Shown here: positions 14,101-19,327 of the stretch, piece after piece
Layout: each line of letters opens with the position of its first letter
Numbering within the stretch: the stretch's first letter is position 1
NCBI GenBank assembly: GCA_964418515.1
Contig: CAYQLK010000020.1
Location: forward strand, 1-19,327
Reading direction: 5' to 3'
Length of the DNA: 19,327 bases
Origin: CAYQLK01 sp964418515
GTDB taxonomy: Bacteria; Patescibacteriota; Microgenomatia; CAYQLK01
Translations under genes and position numbers: made by a program
Notes under the pieces: model-generated
Told to the model about the DNA's origin: nothing
The model's database searches: none
What the model saw: only the letters and a program-made list of their open reading frames with translations

Positions 14101-14776
14101 TTTTTCGGCGTCTAACTTTGCTGTAAGAACTAGCAGCAGTCCTCCTTAAAGTTTGACGATTCTCTGGCTCTTTAAAAATATGCCATACGGCCGGAGCAAC
14201 TGAAACAAAAATAATTATTCCAATAATTACAAGGAGATAGTTATCAATCCCTGGTATTTTACCTAAGAAAAACCCCAACAAAGTAACCCCAACTGCCCAC
14301 AAAAATCCGCCAGTCAAATTATAAAGGAAAAAAGTTTTATAGTTCATATCGCCTATCCCTGCCACCACCGGAGCAAAGGTTCTGACAAATGGTATAAATC
14401 TAGCCAATATTATTGTCTTACCGCCATGCTTTTCATAAAATTCCTGCGCCTTAATCAAATGTTCCGGTTTGAAAAATTTTGATTCCTTTCTGGTAAATAA
14501 TCTTTTTCCAAATCTCCTACCAGTCGAATAACCAACATTATCACCGATAACCGCTGATAAAAAAACAAAAAATAATAAAAAGTATATATTTATCAAACCT
14601 TTTGAAGCTAAAATTCCTACCGAAATTAACATAGAATCTCCAGGCAAGAAAAATCCAACCAGTAGCCCTGATTCCGCAAAAACAATCAGTGAAACTAACC
14701 CTATCCCAACGACATTACTTAGCGAAGGGTCAACTGACTCGATTATCGTTTTAATATCAAAAATTCCAAGTGCCAT
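14093..14776 (-). CDS. DedA-family (VTT domain) membrane protein
   Basis: Inner-membrane protein of the DedA/VTT superfamily, a group tied to lipid-carrier (undecaprenyl phosphate or phospholipid) flipping. The product is 227 aa. Family motifs are LVGFFLPGDSMLISVGILA near residue 40, IGDNVGYSTGRRFGKRLF, KHGGKTIILARFIPFVRTFAPVVAGIGDMNY with the conserved Arg and Pro residues, and NLTGGFLWAVGVTLLGFFLG. About five hydrophobic segments are present and the C-terminus is basic. It lies 18 nt downstream of sodX and overlaps the glycosyltransferase gene. A role in recycling the lipid carrier for that transferase fits the context but is inference. Confidence 0.9.
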   Translation of the reverse strand: MALGIFDIKTIIESVDPSLSNVVGIGLVSLIVFAESGLLVGFFLPGDSMLISVGILASKGLINIYFLLFFVFLSAVIGDNVGYSTGRRFGKRLFTRKESKFFKPEHLIKAQEFYEKHGGKTIILARFIPFVRTFAPVVAGIGDMNYKTFFLYNLTGGFLWAVGVTLLGFFLGKIPGIDNYLLVIIGIIIFVSVAPAVWHIFKEPENRQTLRRTAASSYSKVRRRKNV

Positions 14777-14794
14777 AGCGAAATGAATTCTACA

Positions 14795-15103
14795 CTACCA
14801 AAACCAAAATTTACCACGACCAAAAAGCGGATAATATCTCATAAAAACCTTACCAACAATCAAATCTTTACTAATCGAACCAAATATTCGTGAATCAGTA
14901 CTCTGCTTTTTATTTAATCCTTCAACAAAAATCTCACTGGGATTTACTCTGGCTACCATCTTTAATAATCTTCGATTACCATCTCTAGGATCACAAAAAA
15001 CCACGTAATCTCCATACTTAACTGATCTCGACTTAAATACAAATAAATAATCTTTTGCCACAAAAGTTGGCATCATACTTTCTCCAGACACCTCAAATCT
15101 CAT
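14795..15103 (-). CDS. sodX: SodX-like nickel SOD maturation protease (S26 family)
   Basis: Small serine protease of the signal-peptidase/LexA-like S26 group, 102 aa from the ATG at 15103 (an in-frame TTG at 15109 is possible). It has the nucleophile motif VSGESMMP with Ser9 and the general-base Lys48 in RRLLKMVARV, with YGDYVVFCDPRDG between them. It has no N-terminal membrane anchor, unlike export signal peptidases. Its gene follows sodN by about 20 nt, and such compact S26 proteases next to sodN are the known maturation proteases that clip the NiSOD propeptide to free the metal-binding His1. The neighbour is what makes the specific name likely; sequence alone would support only S26 peptidase. 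Confidence 0.83.
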   Translation of the reverse strand: MRFEVSGESMMPTFVAKDYLFVFKSRSVKYGDYVVFCDPRDGNRRLLKMVARVNPSEIFVEGLNKKQSTDSRIFGSISKDLIVGKVFMRYYPLFGRGKFWFW

Positions 15104-15126
15104 AAACAAAAATTGCCTGCTAAAAA

Positions 15127-15540
15127 CTAAGAACCTGCCTTAATTTGGTCAAAAATACTTGCAATTTCATCAACAGACTTAACTAAGCGTTGAGCTGCAT
15201 CGAGATGAACATGTTGTTTATTTTCTGAAACCAGCTTAGATGTTACCCAAACCTTTTCGTGCAACTCTGGAAACTTTTCTAAATGTTCTGGTTTGAAAAA
15301 ATCAGTCCAAAGCACCAAAATTTCTTGTTTACATATTCTGGCATGCTCCTCTTTTGCCTCCACCATTCTTACAAAACTATTCATCTCCGCCTGTGACATT
15401 TCTTTCGGCAAAGCAAGAATTTTTTCTACCATTTTTAAAACAGTTGCGGCAGCTATTTGGGCTGGCTTTGGGTCATATACTCCACAAGGAACATCGCAAT
15501 GAGCAAAAACTTTCTGAGAAGGTTTAAATATATTTATCAT
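15127..15540 (-). CDS. sodN: Nickel-containing superoxide dismutase
   Basis: Detoxifies superoxide to oxygen and peroxide using a nickel ion held by the mature N-terminus. The nickel hook is explicit: HCDVPCGVYDP begins at residue 14, giving mature His1, Cys2 and Cys6 and the conserved Tyr9. A 13-residue propeptide (ending KVFA) precedes it, so cleavage between Ala13 and His14 is required; sodX just downstream is the expected protease. The 137-aa precursor (124 mature) is close to family length, and the rest is a four-helix-bundle sequence (IEAxx-like AAATVLKMVEKI, AKEEHARICKQEILVLWTDFFKPEH). It has no export signal. It leads a minus-strand operon and its ATG lies 9 nt after a perfect TATAAT, suggesting a leaderless transcript. 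Confidence 0.95.
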   Translation of the reverse strand: MINIFKPSQKVFAHCDVPCGVYDPKPAQIAAATVLKMVEKILALPKEMSQAEMNSFVRMVEAKEEHARICKQEILVLWTDFFKPEHLEKFPELHEKVWVTSKLVSENKQHVHLDAAQRLVKSVDEIASIFDQIKAGS

Positions 15541-15549
15541 AATGACTTA

Positions 15550-15555
15550 ATTATA
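15550..15555 (-). promoter_or_regulatory. Candidate -10 box of sodN
   Basis: TATAAT on the minus strand, 9 nt before the sodN ATG. No good -35 is found at 16-18 nt (only TATAAA/TTATAA-like sequence). The position matches the other near-leaderless promoters in the window. No obvious Nur-like dyad is visible nearby. Confidence 0.45.
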
Positions 15556-15574
15556 AACCCATTTTATTCTGCTT

Positions 15575-15580
15575 TATAAT
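15575..15580 (+). promoter_or_regulatory. Candidate -10 box of the GT39-like gene
   Basis: TATAAT on the plus strand, 19 nt before the GTG start at 15600, in the 59-nt divergent gap with sodN. The -35 region is weak, so the call rests on the -10 alone. Confidence 0.35.
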
Positions 15581-15599
15581 CAACTAAATAAAAATAATT

Positions 15600-17258
15600 G
15601 TGCAGCTAAATAACAAACGCTTAAAAAAGTTTTTCCTTCGTCACAAAATATTAATTTTAATTATTATTCTAGGCTCAATATTGAGACTATTTAATGTAGG
15701 TAGCAACCCAATTTCTCCGTACTGGGACGAAGCATCAATTGGTTATAATGCCTATTCAATTTCCCAAACTGCAAAGGATGAATGGGGGAAGTTTTTACCA
15801 CTAAGTTTTCAATCATTTGGCGAATACAAGCTTCCTGGACAAATTTATTTAACTGTTCCATTCACCATAATTTTTGGACTTAATAATTTTTCAATCAGAC
15901 TACCTTCCGTATTAATGGGCATACTGGCTATTTATGCTATCTACCTGCTAGTTGCTAAACTAACAGAAAAAACTCATTCCAAAAGATCAAAAACCATTGC
16001 CCTATTTGCAGCGTTCTTACTCGCAACCTCTCCTTGGCATCTCCAATTCTCTAGAGCATCCTTCGAAGCCAACAGCGCGACTACCTTATACGCTTTTGGT
16101 ATATATTTTCTACTCGCAAGCCTTACAAGGCCCTCCAAATTATTAATTTCAGCCATATTTTTCTCTCTGTCCTTCTACTTTTACTATCACACCAGAATTA
16201 TTGTTCCAATAATCTTAACTTCTTTCGCTGTCATCTATTTCAAACCGTTAATCAAAAATTTTAAGTTCATAATAATTTCATTCTCATTGGGAATAATTTT
16301 CTGCCTACCAATTTTGCTAACTTTTATAAATCCACAATCTAATAACAGAGCTCTTCAAGTCAGCGTAATTAACCTTGAATCCCCCCAAACAAATCCGGAC
16401 TTTGTTTCTGCTTATGAAAAATACCAATTTGCTCCCGTTCCTTCAAATCTCAAGGATAAACTTGCTTGGTCAGATGTTCTTTTTGGATACTACCTTAGAC
16501 ACCTAGACCCTAATTTTCTTTTTATTCACGGGGACAACCAAACCAGACACCACACATCAAACACCGGCCTGCTTTATTATTTCCAAATCCCCCTAATCTT
16601 GTTCTCCATCCTCTATCTAATCGCCAAAAAAACAAGGGAGCACATTTTTGCTCTCATTTTGGCATTTATTTTTCCAATATCGGCCATTTTTTCCGACCTA
16701 ACACCTCACGCGCTCAGATCATCACTAGGTTCAATAAATCTAACAATCCTCTCTGCTTTTGGCATAATCTGGATTCAAAAACTGCCAAATTATCTCAAAA
16801 AAACAATTCCCATAATTATTACCCTTTCCATCGGCATGTATTTATATCAATATCATCTAGTCTCACCAAAACTAGACTCAATTGCGTGGGGATACGGACA
16901 CAAAGAACTATTTTCTTATTTGGAAAAATATCCAAATGAATCAATAATCGTCACTGGCAGATACTGGAATCCATACATCTACTATCTTTACTACAAGCAA
17001 TTTTCCCCAAGAGACTACCAAAATATCACTACGTCAAAAACTAAAATAAACAACTATTATTTTGCTGGCGCCGGCTGGGATGGAAAAGAAATAATATCTA
17101 ACGAACTAATCAAAAAGACTCTCCAAACTCAAAAAACTTCAATTATTGTAACGAGTCCGACGGAAGATCCATCAATCACAATTAACAAAACTCACATTCA
17201 CACAATTAACGACAAAGAAGGTAATCCAATATTTTTAATCTACAAAATTAGTCTCTAA
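15600..17258 (+). CDS. GT39-like membrane glycosyltransferase (PMT_2/ArnT-like)
   Basis: Polytopic glycosyltransferase of the dolichyl-/polyprenyl-phosphate-sugar type, 552 aa from a GTG start. Family marks are in the first extracytoplasmic loop, WDEASIGYNAYSI with Asp43-Glu44, then KDEWGKFLPLSFQSFGEYKLPG, and FGLNNFSIRLPSVLMG. About eleven hydrophobic segments follow, including FAAFLLATSPWHLQFSRASFEANSAT, which is typical of this group in Patescibacteria. The C-terminal 130 residues or so form a soluble domain. It probably transfers a sugar from a polyprenyl carrier to a surface protein or glycan. It is a single gene, convergent with the His-rich gene downstream; the two stop codons interlock (CTAA at 17255-17258), leaving no room for a terminator between them. 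Confidence 0.85.
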   Translation: MQLNNKRLKKFFLRHKILILIIILGSILRLFNVGSNPISPYWDEASIGYNAYSISQTAKDEWGKFLPLSFQSFGEYKLPGQIYLTVPFTIIFGLNNFSIRLPSVLMGILAIYAIYLLVAKLTEKTHSKRSKTIALFAAFLLATSPWHLQFSRASFEANSATTLYAFGIYFLLASLTRPSKLLISAIFFSLSFYFYYHTRIIVPIILTSFAVIYFKPLIKNFKFIIISFSLGIIFCLPILLTFINPQSNNRALQVSVINLESPQTNPDFVSAYEKYQFAPVPSNLKDKLAWSDVLFGYYLRHLDPNFLFIHGDNQTRHHTSNTGLLYYFQIPLILFSILYLIAKKTREHIFALILAFIFPISAIFSDLTPHALRSSLGSINLTILSAFGIIWIQKLPNYLKKTIPIIITLSIGMYLYQYHLVSPKLDSIAWGYGHKELFSYLEKYPNESIIVTGRYWNPYIYYLYYKQFSPRDYQNITTSKTKINNYYFAGAGWDGKEIISNELIKKTLQTQKTSIIVTSPTEDPSITINKTHIHTINDKEGNPIFLIYKISL

Positions 17259-17878
17259 AATCCCCAAACCTTAGCAACCTTATCCCAAAAACTCATCTCG
17301 TACGCTCCACCACAAACCTCAGCCAAAGATGAACCATTCAACTCTTCACTTTTATTAGAAAGTTGAGCATTCAATTGGTTAAATTTTTCTTTACCAACTG
17401 TAAGACTGCCTGAATTTTCGTTATCTAAAACAATAATTAAAGTGTCATTATTATTAATTTCAGTTAACTCAAAATTATTAACCTTATTTCCATTAATGTA
17501 ATAACTCGACTTATCCTGCTTACTAAGCGGGTAAAGTTTTTCATCAAACTCAATACCATTAATTGTAGTTTTAACTCCCAAATAAAGCATCAAGTCTCCC
17601 CAAACTACACCAGAATCGTGAATGTGTGCAACATCACCAACCCCATCGTGCAAGTGCACCCTATCTCCAAAATGCTTTTGTGTGTGGTAATCAGAAAAAC
17701 AAGGTTTAACATGCATATATTTCTCTCCAGAAAAATCTAGTTTTTCATTTCTCACGAACACGCCAAAATTAGCATGAATATGTGTCAGGTCTTCTTCTGA
17801 CAATCGCATCACAAGAAAACCAGTAACGGTAAGTATTGTTACTACAGCTCCTATATATACATACAAAAAAATCTTCAT
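17255..17878 (-). CDS. Membrane-anchored histidine-rich protein, putative metal binder
   Basis: I do not recognise a named family. The 207-aa product has one N-terminal hydrophobic helix (about 4-24) that would anchor it or act as a signal, with the rest outside the cytoplasm. Residues 33-87 hold nine histidines, including three HxH pairs (HIH 33-35, HLH 75-77, HIH 85-87), plus His56, Cys60, His65 and His69 in YMHVKPCFSDYHTQKHF, and the repeated phrases VHLHDGVGD and AHIHDSG. That pattern suggests a zinc, copper or iron site. A second cysteine occurs near the C-terminus (AEVCGGAYE). It is divergent from the PKD/ferric-reductase-like operon. The ATG lies 8 nt after an extended -10 box. The role in metal capture is inference. 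Confidence 0.7.
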   Translation of the reverse strand: MKIFLYVYIGAVVTILTVTGFLVMRLSEEDLTHIHANFGVFVRNEKLDFSGEKYMHVKPCFSDYHTQKHFGDRVHLHDGVGDVAHIHDSGVVWGDLMLYLGVKTTINGIEFDEKLYPLSKQDKSSYYINGNKVNNFELTEINNNDTLIIVLDNENSGSLTVGKEKFNQLNAQLSNKSEELNGSSLAEVCGGAYEMSFWDKVAKVWGF

Positions 17879-17886
17879 TGTCTACG

Positions 17887-17895
17887 ATTTTACCA
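17887..17895 (-). promoter_or_regulatory. Extended -10 promoter of the His-rich gene
   Basis: On the minus strand TGG directly precedes TAAAAT (17887-17892), an extended -10 (TGn) arrangement. It ends 8 nt before the ATG. There is no strong -35, as is common for extended -10 promoters. Confidence 0.5.
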
Positions 17896-17909
17896 AAGCT
17901 GAAAATCTT

Positions 17910-17938
17910 TTGACCAATCACAAATATATCAATATAAT
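17910..17938 (+). promoter_or_regulatory. Promoter of the PKD/ferric-reductase-like operon
   Basis: TTGACC (17910-17915), a 17-nt spacer and a perfect TATAAT (17933-17938) on the plus strand. The ATG at 17948 follows after 9 nt, so the transcript should start within a few bases of it. This is one of the cleanest sigma70-type promoters in the window. Confidence 0.75.
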
Positions 17939-17947
17939 ACCTACCAT

Positions 17948-18805
17948 ATGACTCGTAGACTAATTATTGCTTTTGTTTTTCTCTTCTTACTTTTTAACAA
18001 TATTTCCAATACCCAAGCTCACATTGGCGGGATTCCTTTTATTAACATCAATGACAAACCCACACTCGTTAATCAGCTTAATAACTACTCAGGAAGATTT
18101 GATATTCCTCAAGATGACTCTGCTGAAACATTTTTGGTTGGCCAGCCAGTTAAATTTGAGGTCATTCAAAAATTTCTTCAAATTCCAGAAGATGTATTTA
18201 AAAAATCTCAATTCAGGTGGAAGTTTGACGAAAACAAGACAGTCTACGAATCTGGGAGCTTAATTTCTTACTCATTTACAGAGCCAAAAACATATTTCTC
18301 CGTACTTGAAGTCAAAGGTCCAGACCAGGCCGATTTTCAACCTCTCAACACTCTTGGAATTAACGTTGTCTCCGACCTAAGCTATAAACTTCCAAAAATT
18401 ACACTCAAAGTTGAAACAGATAACAATAAACCAAACAAACCAATTAAATATATTTCTGAAGTCGAAACTGATCCCACAGCTCAAATTACTAGCTACTCTT
18501 GGGACTTCGACGACGAACAAGTATCAACCGAAGCTAGTCCGATTCACAAATTTGCCGACGAAAACATCATCCACGGTGTTACTCTAAAAGTCACAGATAC
18601 AAACGGATACACTAGTTACGCTGGTCTCCAAGTTTTTGAAAACGAAAATAAGTTAGAAATTACAAACATTAAACCAGGCGAACCAGAGGTACCAAATAAT
18701 ACTAACTTCAGTAACTCACCCTCAATCAATCCCGTTTTATTCATCATTCCTGTTTTTGTAATAATTGCCCTTGGCGTTTTTATCCTTAGACAGAAACGCC
18801 GTTAA
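17948..18805 (+). CDS. Surface protein with PKD-like domains and C-terminal anchor
   Basis: Predicted exported protein, 285 aa. It has a signal peptide (1-24, ending TQA), so the mature chain would begin with His (HIGGIPF). Two Ig/PKD-like regions follow, about 58-145 (FRWKFDENKTVYESGSLISYSF) and 150-235 (SYSWDFDDEQVSTEASPIHKFADE, with the WDFDD and VTDTNGYTS marks of PKD domains). A Pro/Asn-rich linker leads to a C-terminal membrane helix (about 260-281, PVLFIIPVFVIIALGVFIL) and a basic QKRR end. It would present its beta-sandwich domains outside the cell, tethered to the membrane. It is 6 nt upstream of the ferric-reductase/MsrQ-like gene, so the two are co-transcribed and possibly cooperate. 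The function of the mature N-terminal His is unknown. Confidence 0.8.
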   Translation: MTRRLIIAFVFLFLLFNNISNTQAHIGGIPFININDKPTLVNQLNNYSGRFDIPQDDSAETFLVGQPVKFEVIQKFLQIPEDVFKKSQFRWKFDENKTVYESGSLISYSFTEPKTYFSVLEVKGPDQADFQPLNTLGINVVSDLSYKLPKITLKVETDNNKPNKPIKYISEVETDPTAQITSYSWDFDDEQVSTEASPIHKFADENIIHGVTLKVTDTNGYTSYAGLQVFENENKLEITNIKPGEPEVPNNTNFSNSPSINPVLFIIPVFVIIALGVFILRQKRR

Positions 18806-18811
18806 TAAAAA

Positions 18812-19327
18812 ATGCTTCTCGTAAAAACCAAAATTCGTTATTATGTCCTAGTCAGTTCAGTTACTCTATCGGGATTAGTTTATGTCTTTGCGAGTCTCAA
18901 TTATTCAGATAGCCTAATCACTATTAGATTGACACAAATTTACGCCCTACTTGCTATTCTTTATCTTTATTTAGCAATAATTGCCAGTCCTCTTTTTAGT
19001 GTCTTCCCCAACCTTTCATTTAGACCAACTTACATTCTAGCCAGACGCGCACTCGGAGTTTCGGCTTTTTGGTTTGCTTTTCTACACGCCAATATTGCGT
19101 TTTTTCTTCAACTACAAGGTTTTCAAGGTTTGGGATTTTTAAGTTCGAAGTATTTAATAGCTGTTAGTCTTAGCTTTTTTGCCCTAATCGTTCTGCTAAC
19201 TATGACGCTTACTTCATTTGACAAGATAATAGCCAAACTCGGCAACAAAAAATGGAAAACAATCCACCGAGTCGTATATTTAGCAGGAATTGCTGTTTTA
19301 ATTCACGCTTTAATGCTTGGAACCCAC
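18812..19327 (+). CDS. Ferric-reductase/MsrQ-like membrane haem protein (partial)
   Basis: Reads from the ATG at 18812 without a stop to the window end, giving 172 residues; the C-terminus lies outside. It has four or more membrane helices. It matches the ferric reductase-like transmembrane domain, closest by eye to MsrQ/YedZ: ARRALGVSAFWFAFLHANIAFF with a haem-ligand His candidate, then SSKYLIAVSLSFFALIVLLTMTLTSFDKIIAKLG, and KKWKTIHRVVYLAGIAVLIHALMLGTH with further His candidates spaced as in this family. It would pass electrons across the membrane. There is no msrP in view, and the partner encoded just upstream is a PKD surface protein, so the electron acceptor is unknown. It starts 6 nt after that gene. 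Confidence 0.82.
   Translation, partial: MLLVKTKIRYYVLVSSVTLSGLVYVFASLNYSDSLITIRLTQIYALLAILYLYLAIIASPLFSVFPNLSFRPTYILARRALGVSAFWFAFLHANIAFFLQLQGFQGLGFLSSKYLIAVSLSFFALIVLLTMTLTSFDKIIAKLGNKKWKTIHRVVYLAGIAVLIHALMLGTH

Overview
The window looks like part of a small-genome bacterium of the Candidate Phyla Radiation (Patescibacteria), perhaps a Microgenomates-type lineage. It is AT-rich and densely packed. Many genes have stop and start codons that overlap or lie within a few bases, several families are shortened, and there are many polytopic envelope and glycosyltransferase genes of unknown specificity. TGA acts as a stop (sufS, the EVE gene), so the TGA=Gly code of Gracilibacteria/SR1 is not used. 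The lineage is an inference from gene content and style; no rRNA or marker gene is present.

Region 1 (1-7292, minus strand) is a long redox and iron-sulfur operon. In transcription order it holds trxB, a DEDDy RNase H-fold exonuclease, a small unknown protein, an EVE-domain protein, an A-type Fe-S carrier, sufC, sufB, a half-length sufD, sufS and sufU. A near-consensus promoter lies inside it, just before the EVE gene, and could drive the SUF genes separately from trxB. Between sufS and sufU is an exact 170-bp tandem repeat that carries extra copies of the sufS tail and two short chained reading frames.

Region 2 (7293-9658, plus strand) has its own promoter and two overlapping genes: a signal-peptide-bearing seven-helix membrane protein, and a cytoplasmic ATP-grasp ligase fused to a retropepsin-like (RimB/'ATP-dependent zinc protease') domain. 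Together they look like a modification system that both adds and removes a group.

Region 3 (9659-10536, minus strand) is a compositional island of about 50% GC against about 30-36% around it. It has one unrecognised 172-aa gene with a promoter, a leader with a perfect dyad, a strong Shine-Dalgarno before a TTG start, a long 3' region and a terminator with a T-run.

Region 4 (10533-15599, minus strand) runs sodN (nickel superoxide dismutase), sodX (its maturation protease), a DedA-family protein, a GT-C glycosyltransferase, a polytopic membrane protein and an acyltransferase-3 protein. Region 5 (15600-19327) holds a plus-strand GT39-like glycosyltransferase, a convergent minus-strand histidine-rich anchored protein, and a divergent plus-strand pair: a PKD-like surface protein and a ferric-reductase/MsrQ-like membrane haem protein cut by the window end.

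Two themes recur. One is oxygen and redox handling: TrxB, SUF, NiSOD, and an MsrQ-like protein beside a metal-site-rich protein. The other is a promoter layout with the -10 box only 7-9 nt before the start codon, which predicts leaderless or nearly leaderless mRNAs for several first genes, while some internal genes use Shine-Dalgarno sites.
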